DNA from: Cephaloticoccus capnophilus
GTDB taxonomy: Bacteria; Verrucomicrobiota; Verrucomicrobiia; Opitutales; Opitutaceae
Length of the DNA: 58,515 nucleotides
NCBI RefSeq assembly: GCF_001580045.1
Contig: NZ_LSZP01000053.1
Coordinates: 1-58,515 of the forward strand
Direction: 5' to 3'
Numbering within the stretch: the first letter of the stretch is position 1; each line of letters starts with the position of its first letter. The position numbers and the translations under genes are program-made. Below the pieces are notes generated by a model, which was given only the letters and a program-made list of their open reading frames with translations, made no database searches and was not told the DNA's origin. Positions 48,030 to 56,380 of this stretch are shown here, piece by piece.

Positions 48030-49361
48030 ATGCAGTTTCCCATTCCCTCGCTTCTCAAATCTGCGCTCGCCAAGCCCGTCGCCATTTTCGGCATGGGGGT
48101 GAGTGGCTTTGCGGTGCAACAACTCCTGACTGCGGTGGGCGCGGAGAGTCTGCTTTACGATGAGGCGAGCGATACGGTGTTTGGCGAGGAGGATTGCGCG
48201 GAACATGCGCTCGTGGTCTTCTCTCCGGGGTTTGCGGTGGATCATCCGTGGCTTCAGCTTGCGCGGGCGCATGGCTTACTTTGCTTGGGCGAGTTGGACT
48301 TTTCGGCGCTGTTTTGGCGTGAGCAATTACAGGCGATCCACCGGCGCGGTGAGTTGATCGCGGTCACGGGCACGAACGGGAAAACCACGCTCACTGAGTT
48401 TCTCACGCATGCGTTGCGCGTGGGGGGAGAGCGGGCCTACGCTGTGGGGAATATCGGCAAGCCGCTCGCGCAACTCGTCCTCGAAAACACCGCTAGGTAC
48501 GGTGCGGGCCGCGGCAGTGCACGCGATTCTAGGCAAATCGTCGTCTGCGAGGTCAGCTCCTTCCAAGCCGAGTCGCTCCAGTATTTTTATTCGGATGCGC
48601 TCCTGTGGACGAACTTTTCGGAAGACCATCTCGACCGGCACGTCAGCATGGAAAACTACTTTAGCGCGAAGGCGCGGTTGCTGGCTTCTGCGCCCGCAGA
48701 CTGCACTTTCTCCGGAGCCTGCGTAGCGCGGGCCGCCCGTGACTTCGGGTACGCATTTCCGCCTTACGCGGCGATGCGCTGTGACGGGCCGTTTGCTGAC
48801 GAGGCCTTGGATGGCACGGACTTCGACACACTGCCCCATCGCGACAATTTCCGGCTCGGGTTCGCGTGGTGGCGGCATACGCGCCGCCCCCCCGAGACAC
48901 TCTACAAGGCAGCGCAGACTTTTACCCTAGGGCGGCACCGGCTCACACTCTTGGTCGAGCTGGACGGAGTGACTTATTGGGACGACTCGAAGGCCACGAA
49001 TTTTAACGCAGTCGAGGGCGCACTCGCGCGCTTTGCGGAGACGCGCACGCCGGTGAATTTGATTTTGGGCGGGCGCAGTAAGGGCGGCGACTTGCGCGGC
49101 TTCATCGAGCGAATCGCACCGCGTGTCGCGCACGCCTTTTTAATCGGCGAGACCGCGTCCGAACTCGCGTCGTCCTGTGCGGCAGCAGGGCTCGCCTACA
49201 CGCGTTGCAACTCGCTGGAGGCGGCGGTGAAGGCCGCGCATGCCAAGGCCCAGCCCGGCGAAGCGATTTTGCTGAGCCCAGGGTTTGCCAGCTTCGATAA
49301 TTTCCGAGACTACCGAGCACGCGGCGAGGCCTTTGAAGCGGCTGTCCGCGCCCTCTCCTAA
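48030..49361 (+). CDS. murD: UDP-MurNAc-L-Ala : D-glutamate ligase
   Basis: Adds the second stem-peptide residue. 443 residues: VAIFGMGVSGFAVQQLL, ATP site VTGTNGKTTLTEFL (near 110-123), VCEVSSFQAESL, WTNFSEDHLDRH, DDSKATNFNAVEGAL and the closing LLSPGFASFDNFRDY. The leader at 47945-48029 is pyrimidine-rich without a Shine-Dalgarno. Confidence 0.95.
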   Translation: MQFPIPSLLKSALAKPVAIFGMGVSGFAVQQLLTAVGAESLLYDEASDTVFGEEDCAEHALVVFSPGFAVDHPWLQLARAHGLLCLGELDFSALFWREQLQAIHRRGELIAVTGTNGKTTLTEFLTHALRVGGERAYAVGNIGKPLAQLVLENTARYGAGRGSARDSRQIVVCEVSSFQAESLQYFYSDALLWTNFSEDHLDRHVSMENYFSAKARLLASAPADCTFSGACVARAARDFGYAFPPYAAMRCDGPFADEALDGTDFDTLPHRDNFRLGFAWWRHTRRPPETLYKAAQTFTLGRHRLTLLVELDGVTYWDDSKATNFNAVEGALARFAETRTPVNLILGGRSKGGDLRGFIERIAPRVAHAFLIGETASELASSCAAAGLAYTRCNSLEAAVKAAHAKAQPGEAILLSPGFASFDNFRDYRARGEAFEAAVRALS

Positions 49362-49426
49362 ACGCCAGCCTGCCTCCGACCGATTTTTCTACTCACTTGA
49401 GCACACAACCCACACCCGCCACTCCC

Positions 49427-50413
49427 ATGAAATTACTAAAACTATTCGGCATCGTCGCTGGGCTCCACGCCGCCGCGCTCGTGCTGATCTTCGCCAACCC
49501 GGGTTGCAGCGCCACTTCGCGCGGCCCGCGTCCCAACTCGAACAATACGGCTCTAGGCTCTGCCGATACGCCTGTAGTGAGCGTTCCCTACATCGTCGCT
49601 GACCAAAGTGGTGATCCTGCCTCAACACAGCTTAACGCCTTCGGTGGAGACGCTGGCTTGAGCGGCGAGGGCGCAGTGCCGCTCTTCGTGAATGAAGATG
49701 CGCAGCCGGATGCGGCTGCGGGCCGCGCGCGCCCAACTCGCCCGCGCACAGCAGTCAGCGCTCCGCTGAACGCGCCTCCCGAAGTCGGGGACGTCACGCC
49801 TGCGACGACTTACACAGTCGTCCGTGGCGATAGCCTTTGGACAATCGCCAAGCGCAACAAAGTGACGGTCGCCGAGCTCGCCGCCGTTAACAAAATGGCC
49901 CAAGGCGCACCGCTCCAGGTTGGGCGCAAACTCATCATCCCCGGGAAGTCGTCTTCCTCGTCCGCCGCGACGGCGACCACGCCCGCAGCGACGACCGCGG
50001 CCAAGAGTGCGCCTGCTGCCGCCACGGCGACTGAGCCGAAGGCGAGCCTCGTGCACGTCGTCCGCTCGGGCGAGACGCTCGGCGGTATCGCCCGCCGCTA
50101 TCAAGTGCGGGTCGGCGACATCGCGCTCGCGAACAACATCGCCGACCCCGCGAAAATCCGGCTCGGGCAAACGCTTGTGATTCCGGGCGGGCGCGTTTCG
50201 ACGACTGTCGCCGCGCCGCGTCCCGCGCAAACGCCCGTCGCCAAAGCGGAGCCCGCGGCGCCGACCCCGCCGAGCGCAGCGCAAATCGAGTCCACGCCCG
50301 CGCTCTCGATCGAAGCTCCCGAGATCATCGCGGCCCCGCCGATTGACAGCCCGCTCGACGATGGTTTTGGCGCGGTGCCGGCCGATGCGCCGGTGATCGA
50401 TATTGAGGAGTAA
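49427..50413 (+). CDS. LysM peptidoglycan-binding protein between murD and ftsW
   Basis: 328 residues from the ATG at 49427. An N-terminal membrane or signal segment (IVAGLHAAALVLIFANPGC) could anchor it; the Cys is not in a standard lipobox. Two LysM modules follow: TYTVVRGDSLWTIAKRNKV...LIIPG (about 126-170) and VHVVRSGETLGGIARRYQV...LVIPG (about 205-250). They are joined by an Ala/Thr/Ser-rich linker. The tail is acidic and Pro-rich. LysM binds GlcNAc chains in peptidoglycan. Its place in the cluster suggests a division or septal role (inference). An in-frame TTG at 49397 is the alternative start. Confidence 0.85.
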   Translation: MKLLKLFGIVAGLHAAALVLIFANPGCSATSRGPRPNSNNTALGSADTPVVSVPYIVADQSGDPASTQLNAFGGDAGLSGEGAVPLFVNEDAQPDAAAGRARPTRPRTAVSAPLNAPPEVGDVTPATTYTVVRGDSLWTIAKRNKVTVAELAAVNKMAQGAPLQVGRKLIIPGKSSSSSAATATTPAATTAAKSAPAAATATEPKASLVHVVRSGETLGGIARRYQVRVGDIALANNIADPAKIRLGQTLVIPGGRVSTTVAAPRPAQTPVAKAEPAAPTPPSAAQIESTPALSIEAPEIIAAPPIDSPLDDGFGAVPADAPVIDIEE

Positions 50414-50449
50414 TCGCCCCGAGAATAGTTGGCTCTTTCGCCGCGCTCA

Positions 50450-51727
50450 ATGGCTCGCGCCCAGTCACAGGCTGCATGGATGGATGACCCGGACCTAGGA
50501 CTTCGGTCCAGGACTGCGGGGGAGCGCGGGCTGGCGAGTTCGAGGGGCCGCCAAGCTGCGGCCCGCCCAGTAAAACGCGCTGCGACCTCCCCGGCGGCGG
50601 TGATCGTGATTTGTGCGGTGGGGCTCACGATTCTCGGGCTTACGATTTTGTTTAGTGCGAGCGTCGGCTTTGCCCAAGGGCCCTATTATTATCTCGCCAA
50701 GCAGTGTGTGGGCGTCGCGTTGGCGACGCTCGTGTGTCTGGTGGTGAGTCGGGTTAATCTGGATTGGGCGCGCCGCTACGTGTGGGTGCTGGCGCTGGGG
50801 CTCGGGCTTTTGCTCGTGGCGGTGCTGATTCCCGGGCTGGGGATTGAGGTCAACGGCAGCCGTCGCTGGCTGGGCGTGGGCGGCTTGCGCTTGCAGATCT
50901 CGGAGTTTGCGAAGTTCGGGCTCGTCTTCTGCCTCGCGCACTACCTCGCGGTGAACCAGACGCGCATAGGAGAGTTTAAGCGTGGGTTCTTGATTCCCGT
51001 CGCCATCACGCTGGGCACGGCGGGCTTGGTTGTACTGGAGCCGGACTACGGCACGGCCGCACTCGTGGTCGCAGTGGGGCTGCTCTTGCTGTTTTTGGCG
51101 GGTGCGAAGTGGCGGTATATCCTAACGACGGGCGCGGCGGTCTTGGCGGGCTTTACATTACTCGTCCTCAATAATCCGAATCGGCTCTACCGCTTGCTCT
51201 CGTTTCTCGATGTCGAGGGGAACAAGCAGGAAGGCACTTACCAACTTTACCAAGCGCTCGCGGCCTTTGCAGCGGGCGGCGTCGATGGCGTGGGGCTCGG
51301 CCAAGGCCGCCAGCAACTGCACTACCTGCCCGAAGCACACACGGATTTTATTTTGGCGGTCGTGGCGGAGGAGCTCGGGCTATGGTTTACGATGGGAATC
51401 GTGGTGGTCTACACGGTCATCTTCATCGCGGGGCTGATGCACCTGCGCAAGGCGCCCAACCTTTTCCAATTTCTGATCGTGGCGGGGGCGATTTTACTGA
51501 TTTGCCTGCAAGCGATAATCAACCTCGGCGTCGTGACGGGGATTTTTCCGACGAAGGGCATGTCGCTGCCCTTTATTAGTGCGGGGCTCTCGAACTTGGT
51601 GCTGATGGCGATACTGGTCGGCGTGGTCATCAACACGCAACGGGCTTGGCCAAGGGCGGCCTTGGCCCACCCGCGCGGACGGCGTGGACTGGCCGTGTCA
51701 TCGCTCGGAAAGGAGGGACTTCGATGA
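50450..51727 (+). CDS. ftsW: Septal peptidoglycan glycosyltransferase FtsW (SEDS family)
   Basis: Polymerises lipid II at the septum together with FtsI. 425 residues from the ATG at 50450: a hydrophilic basic N-terminus of about 45 residues, then about ten membrane helices. SEDS signatures: GSRRWLGVGGLRLQISEFAKF, LEPDYGTA, QGRQQLHYLPEAHTDFILAVVAEELG and TKGMSLPFISAGLSN. The last ends AGLSN where many proteins have GGSS. TTG 50429 and ATG 50480 are other possible starts. The stop overlaps murG (ATGA). Confidence 0.93.
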   Translation: MARAQSQAAWMDDPDLGLRSRTAGERGLASSRGRQAAARPVKRAATSPAAVIVICAVGLTILGLTILFSASVGFAQGPYYYLAKQCVGVALATLVCLVVSRVNLDWARRYVWVLALGLGLLLVAVLIPGLGIEVNGSRRWLGVGGLRLQISEFAKFGLVFCLAHYLAVNQTRIGEFKRGFLIPVAITLGTAGLVVLEPDYGTAALVVAVGLLLLFLAGAKWRYILTTGAAVLAGFTLLVLNNPNRLYRLLSFLDVEGNKQEGTYQLYQALAAFAAGGVDGVGLGQGRQQLHYLPEAHTDFILAVVAEELGLWFTMGIVVVYTVIFIAGLMHLRKAPNLFQFLIVAGAILLICLQAIINLGVVTGIFPTKGMSLPFISAGLSNLVLMAILVGVVINTQRAWPRAALAHPRGRRGLAVSSLGKEGLR

Positions 51728-52890
51728 GGTCGATCGTCATCTCTTGCGGTGGCACTGGCGGACACCTCACGCCGGGAGTCGCGTTGGCCGAAGGCTTGCT
51801 TGCGCGTGGAGAAAAACGCGGCGCACCCACGCGCGTGACGCTCCTCATTAGCCAAAAGAAAATCGATGCGCGGCTAAGCGAGCGTTACCCGCAGCTCCGC
51901 TTCGTCGCGGTGCCGGGCACAGGGTTTTCGTGGGCACCGGCGCGCCTGCTGCGATGCATCGTGTCGCAATTCCAAGGGCTTCTGTTTTGCCTAAAACTCC
52001 TCACTCGGGAAAAGCCGAGCGTGGTCTTAGGGATGGGCGGGTTTACCTCGGCGGGGGTGGCCGTGGCGGCGCGGCTGCTCGGTATCCCGCTTGCGCTGCA
52101 CGAGTCGAACCGGGTGTCCGGGCTGGCGACGCGCACACTCGGGCGACTCGCCGTGCGCGTTTACCTGCCAGAGGGCGTGCGGCTGACCGGCATTCGCCCA
52201 ACGTGCATCCGCCATGTGGGCTTGCCGGTTCGCTGCGAGATTTCGCCAAAACCGCACGGCGAGGCCTGTGCCAAGCTCGGGCTCGATCCGAAGCGGCCGG
52301 TGATCGTGATTTTCGGCGGGAGCCAAGGCGCGGGCCCGCTCAACGATTGGGCGGAGGCGCACTGGAGTGCACTCGCCTCAGAGGGAGTGCAAGTGTACTG
52401 CGTGACTGGCCCGGGAAAGGGCGAGGCAGGCATACGCGAATTACCGCTTAAGCGCGGCGGCACAGCGGAGACCGAGCCGGTGGAGCTCCAGCGAGAGGTC
52501 CGCCAAACAAACCAGCCTGCGACTGTCCGCGCGGTGTTCGTGCCGTTTTGCGATGATGTGGCGACGCTGCTCTCGGCGGCAGATCTCGTGGTGTCGCGTG
52601 CGGGGGCAGGCACGATTGCCGAGCTCATCCGCTGCGCGACCCCTGCGATTCTCGTCCCGTATCCGCATGCGGCGGACGACCACCAACGCGCCAACGCCGC
52701 GTTTTTTGAAAAGCGCGGCGGCGGTATCGTGATCGAGCAAAGCGAGCTTGGGCGGCTGCAACGCGAAGTGCTCGACACGATTTTTAATGAATGGCTGCTG
52801 CATAGGCTTAAGCAAAACTTGCGCCAGATGGAGCGAGAGGACGCGATTTCGGTTATCCTCGATGACCTCGAAACGCTTGTGCGCGAATGA
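51724..52890 (+). CDS. murG: UDP-GlcNAc : lipid I GlcNAc transferase MurG
   Basis: Makes lipid II at the inner face of the membrane. 388 residues from the ATG at 51724, with the best ribosome site in the cluster (AGGAGGGACTTCG-ATG). SCGGTGGHLTPGVALAEGL is the Gly-rich loop. GMGGFTSAGVAVAARLLGIPLALHE and FGGSQGAGPLN follow, and the C-terminal donor site is SRAGAGTIAELIRCATPAILVPYPHAADDHQRANA. Compared with E. coli, a loop after GPGKG is about 18 residues longer. The DNA of that loop (52500-52525) matches 23 of 26 bases of the type-c hairpin of the dispersed repeats. Confidence 0.95.
   Translation: MRSIVISCGGTGGHLTPGVALAEGLLARGEKRGAPTRVTLLISQKKIDARLSERYPQLRFVAVPGTGFSWAPARLLRCIVSQFQGLLFCLKLLTREKPSVVLGMGGFTSAGVAVAARLLGIPLALHESNRVSGLATRTLGRLAVRVYLPEGVRLTGIRPTCIRHVGLPVRCEISPKPHGEACAKLGLDPKRPVIVIFGGSQGAGPLNDWAEAHWSALASEGVQVYCVTGPGKGEAGIRELPLKRGGTAETEPVELQREVRQTNQPATVRAVFVPFCDDVATLLSAADLVVSRAGAGTIAELIRCATPAILVPYPHAADDHQRANAAFFEKRGGGIVIEQSELGRLQREVLDTIFNEWLLHRLKQNLRQMEREDAISVILDDLETLVRE
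52500..52525 (+). repeat. Fragment of dispersed-repeat hairpin inside murG
   Basis: 26 bp identical at 23 positions to 24300-24325 of repeat copy 2 (type-c end hairpin; the same bases occur in reverse in copy 1). It is in frame and encodes RQTNQPAT in a loop that is longer than in other MurG proteins. This suggests that repeat pieces can insert into coding sequence and be tolerated. Confidence 0.55.
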
Positions 52891-55373
52891 TGACTACCGC
52901 TGCCTTACCGACTCTTTTTGGGAAAACTGCGGTGCGCATTCACTGCGTGGGCGTGGCGGGGATGGGGCTTGGGCCGCTGGCTGTCTATTTGTCGCGCAGT
53001 GGCTGGCAGGTGAGTGGCGAGGACGACTCATTGGACGCGGCGGCAGCAGAGACAGGGCCGGGGGCGCCCGCTGCGGCGGAGCTGCGCGAGCGTCTGCTTG
53101 AGTCCGGAGTCCGACTGGAGCCTCTGCCCGAAGCGTGCGACCTAGTCGTTACCTCTTCTGCGGTTTTGCAAAGTCACCCGACGGTTTTGGCGGCGCGCCA
53201 ACGCGGGTTATCGATCGTCCGGCGCGGTGAATTACTGGCGGAGGTCGTGAAGGACAAACGGCTCGTTGCCGTGTGCGGTTCGCACGGGAAGACGACGACG
53301 ACCGCGATGCTTGCGAGTGCGTTGCGTGCGAGCGGCGCGCTCAGCACTGGCTTAGCAGGCGAGCCGCCGCCCCTGTCTTTTGGCTTTATTTTGGGAGGAC
53401 TGCCCGCGCGGCGCGAGTTTCCGCTGGCGCAAGTGGCCGGCGCGGAAGGCGCTTGGGTTGTGGCTGAAGTCGATGAGAGCGATGGCACGATTGAGCACTT
53501 CACGCCTGAGATCACGCTTTGCGTGAATCTGGACTGGGATCACGTCGATCACTACCCGAGCGAGGACGCGTTGCGTGCGACTTTTGGCGCGCTGTTTGCG
53601 AAAACCCGCCGCGCGGTGCTCATCAACGCCGCGTGTCCGCTCTCGCAAACGCTGGCGGCAGAAACGGCTGCCGTGCCAGTTTTCCGCTTTGGCGACCGGC
53701 GTGATGGCGCGGTCGGCGAGGGGGGGGCAAACCCGGTCGGCGAGGGGGGCGGTTTTACCGGGGAAATTACAGCAGAAGGCGGCGACTCGCTACGGCTCGC
53801 GCTCGGCGGGCGGTTTGAAATTGCCAGCGCGGAGCTTCGCGCCAGTGGCCGCTTCAATGCGCTCAACGCGACCGCCGCGCTCGCTGCGGTGCAGCTTATG
53901 GGGGCGCAGTTGCACACTCACTTGCTCGCCAAGTTTCCCGGTGTGCGGCGACGGCAGACGCGGCTTAGCGACTTGGGCGGGCTGCGCGTAATCGAAGACT
54001 ACGCGCACCATCCGGCGGAGATTCGCGCCTTGCTTGCGGAGTTACGGCGCGATGCGGGCAAACGCCTTTACGTCTGCTTCCAGCCACACCGTTACAGCCG
54101 GACGGCGCAGTTTAAGCGTGAGTTGGCGGAGGCTCTGTCGAGTGCCGACCACGTTTTTCTCATCGATGTTTACGGTGCGGGCGAGAGTCCGGTGGAGGGC
54201 GGCACGACTGCGGATTTGGCGCGCGAGTTTGCCGAGGGGGGCGCGACTTACTGCCGGAGCGATGAGGCGTTACTTGCTGCGTTGGGTAGGACTGTGGCGC
54301 AGGCCAGTTGCGTCGCCTTTGTCGGCGCGGGAAACATTGATGCGAAGGCGAGGGCGTGGCTTGCGCTGTGGCGGGCGCGGTTCTGGGATGAGTTTGCGCA
54401 GGAACTGCGGGGGGTGGTTTCGGCAGAAACCAAGCTTACGCGTGAAGAGCCGCTTGCGCGAAAGACGACGATGCTCGTCGGCGGTGCGGCGCGTGTTTAT
54501 GCGGAGCCGAGGAGCGTCGAGGAATTGCAGCGCGTGTTGCGCTCGGCGCATGCGAGAGGCGTACCGGTTTTCCCAATCGGTCGCGGGTCGAACCTGATCG
54601 TCCCGGACGAGGGTGTGGAGGGTTTAGTGATTTCCCTAAGCGCTCCCGAGTGGGCGAAATTTGAAGTGCGCGAGGATGGCCGGATTTACGTTAGCGCGGG
54701 GCTGCGTCTGAAAAATTTATGCGGCTTGGCGGCGAAGGCGGGGATCGCCGGTTTCGAGTTTTTGGAGGGGATTCCTGGGAGCGTAGGCGGGGCCTTGCGG
54801 ATGAATGCGGGGGCGATGGGCGCGTGGATTTTCGATGCGGTCGAGCTTTTGGAATTTATCACGCTTGCGGGTGAAGTCGTGACGCGCCGTGTGGATGAGC
54901 TGCATGTCGGCTACCGGCACTGTGCCGAGCTTGCCGAGGGCGCGATTGCGCTTGGGGCGCTGCTCCGCTCGGGCGCGCAAGTCGATACGGAGGCGGTTGC
55001 GCGCCAAATCGATGTTTACCGTAAGAAGCGGGTTGAGTCGCAGCCACGCGAGCCGAGTGCGGGCTGCATTTTTAAAAATCCGGAGGGCGACTCTGCCGGA
55101 CGTTTAATCGATTCGGCGGGGCTGAAAGGGCTGCGCGTGGGCGGCGCGGAGGTTTCGGCGGTGCACGCAAACTTCATCGTGAATCGAGACCATGCGACGG
55201 CGAGCGAAGTGCTGGAACTAGTGGCCCAAGTACAGGCGCGGGTGCTGGCGGCGCACGGTGTCGCGCTCGAGCCCGAAGCCCGGCTTTTCGGGAAGGACTG
55301 GAGCGAGGTCGCAGAGCTCTCTGACTTGGCGAGCGCTTCGTCGAGCACTCGGCAGAAGGGGGAAACGAAATGA
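52887..55373 (+). CDS. murC/murB: MurC-MurB fusion: UDP-MurNAc-L-Ala ligase and UDP-MurNAc dehydrogenase
   Basis: 828 residues, two enzymes in one chain. Residues 1 to about 490 are MurC (IHCVGVAGMGLGPLAVYLSRSG, ATP site CGSHGKTTTTAM near 130, EVDESDGTIEHF, DYAHHPAEIRALL), which adds L-Ala to UDP-MurNAc. Residues from about 512 are MurB (FAD site FPIGRGSNLIV, GIPGSVGGALRMNAGAMG, GYRHC), which reduces the enolpyruvyl group in the step before. The usual active-site Ser of MurB is replaced by Cys727 in AGCIFKNP. A short Gly/Glu-rich tandem repeat (about 273-287) lies in the MurC part. It overlaps murG and ddl by 4 bp each. Confidence 0.95.
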   Translation: MMTTAALPTLFGKTAVRIHCVGVAGMGLGPLAVYLSRSGWQVSGEDDSLDAAAAETGPGAPAAAELRERLLESGVRLEPLPEACDLVVTSSAVLQSHPTVLAARQRGLSIVRRGELLAEVVKDKRLVAVCGSHGKTTTTAMLASALRASGALSTGLAGEPPPLSFGFILGGLPARREFPLAQVAGAEGAWVVAEVDESDGTIEHFTPEITLCVNLDWDHVDHYPSEDALRATFGALFAKTRRAVLINAACPLSQTLAAETAAVPVFRFGDRRDGAVGEGGANPVGEGGGFTGEITAEGGDSLRLALGGRFEIASAELRASGRFNALNATAALAAVQLMGAQLHTHLLAKFPGVRRRQTRLSDLGGLRVIEDYAHHPAEIRALLAELRRDAGKRLYVCFQPHRYSRTAQFKRELAEALSSADHVFLIDVYGAGESPVEGGTTADLAREFAEGGATYCRSDEALLAALGRTVAQASCVAFVGAGNIDAKARAWLALWRARFWDEFAQELRGVVSAETKLTREEPLARKTTMLVGGAARVYAEPRSVEELQRVLRSAHARGVPVFPIGRGSNLIVPDEGVEGLVISLSAPEWAKFEVREDGRIYVSAGLRLKNLCGLAAKAGIAGFEFLEGIPGSVGGALRMNAGAMGAWIFDAVELLEFITLAGEVVTRRVDELHVGYRHCAELAEGAIALGALLRSGAQVDTEAVARQIDVYRKKRVESQPREPSAGCIFKNPEGDSAGRLIDSAGLKGLRVGGAEVSAVHANFIVNRDHATASEVLELVAQVQARVLAAHGVALEPEARLFGKDWSEVAELSDLASASSSTRQKGETK

Positions 55374-56317
55374 GTGTGCGCGTCCCCACGGTTGTGGTTT
55401 TAGCGGGCGGTGTCTCTGCCGAGCGCGAGGTTTCACTGGCTTCTGGGCGGGCGAGTGCGCTCGCGCTAGCGCGGAGTTTTCCGACGCGGCTAGTCCAGGT
55501 GAATGAGGCCACTTTGCCGCGCGGAATCGACTCAAGTCGTGAGCTCGTCTTTTCGACTTTGCACGGTGTGTTTGGCGAGGACGGGCAGATGCAGCGCTTG
55601 CTGGACGCGGCAGGGATTCACTACGCGGGCTGCGGCGCGGCGGCGAGCGCACTCACGATGGACAAGCAGCGGACGAAGGCCGCTGCCGCTGCAGTCGGTG
55701 TAGCGGGGCCGCGCGGGCTGTGCTTTTCCCAAAAGGATAGTCCGAATCCGCAGGCGGTCATTGCGCAGCTTGGCGAACGGCTCGTTCTAAAACCGAATTC
55801 CGAGGGCAGCAGTGTTGGGCTGCGCTTGATTGAGGGCGCGGCGGAGCTTGCGGCGGCTCTCGCAGAAATTGGCCGCGCGGAAAATCATTGGCTGCTGGAA
55901 GAGCGACTCGTGGGCCGCGAGCTTTCGGTTGGGGTGTTGGATGCTCGGGGGGCGATGGGGATTGTGGAGATTCGGCCGCGCTCGGGCGTTTATGATTACG
56001 CGAGCAAATATACACCGGGCCAAACAGAGTATCTGGCCCCGGCTCCGCTCGACGAGCTTTGCGCGGCCAAAGTGCGCGATGCGGCCCAGCGGGTTTACAC
56101 GGCCTGTGGCTGCCGTGACTATGCGCGGGTGGATTTTATTTTATCCGAGTCAGGAACGCTTTACTTGCTCGAAATCAACACCTTGCCCGGGATGAAGGCG
56201 ACGAGCTTGCTGCCGATGAGTGCGCGTTGTGCGGGGCTCGATTTTGTGGCCTTGGTTCGCGAACTTGTGGCCCCCGCTGTGCGGCGTCTCCGAGAGGAGG
56301 CGAGCAGGCGGGTTTAG
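55370..56317 (+). CDS. ddl: D-alanine : D-alanine ligase
   Basis: Makes the D-Ala-D-Ala dipeptide used by MurF. 315 residues, ATP-grasp fold: VVVLAGGVSAEREVSLASGRASA, LHGVFGEDGQMQRLLDAAGIHYAG, LKPNSEGSSVGLRLI, ELSVGVLD, the omega-loop region SGVYDYASKYTPGQTEYLAPA and LEINTLPGMKATSLLP (metal-binding Glu and Asn). The start overlaps the murC/murB stop (ATGA). ftsQ follows after 63 bp. Confidence 0.95.
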   Translation: MSVRVPTVVVLAGGVSAEREVSLASGRASALALARSFPTRLVQVNEATLPRGIDSSRELVFSTLHGVFGEDGQMQRLLDAAGIHYAGCGAAASALTMDKQRTKAAAAAVGVAGPRGLCFSQKDSPNPQAVIAQLGERLVLKPNSEGSSVGLRLIEGAAELAAALAEIGRAENHWLLEERLVGRELSVGVLDARGAMGIVEIRPRSGVYDYASKYTPGQTEYLAPAPLDELCAAKVRDAAQRVYTACGCRDYARVDFILSESGTLYLLEINTLPGMKATSLLPMSARCAGLDFVALVRELVAPAVRRLREEASRRV

Positions 56318-56380
56318 GCTTTCTTTATCAGAAATCCCGTTTGGCGTGGTTTTATAACAATCCAGTTAAGCACGAGTGAG

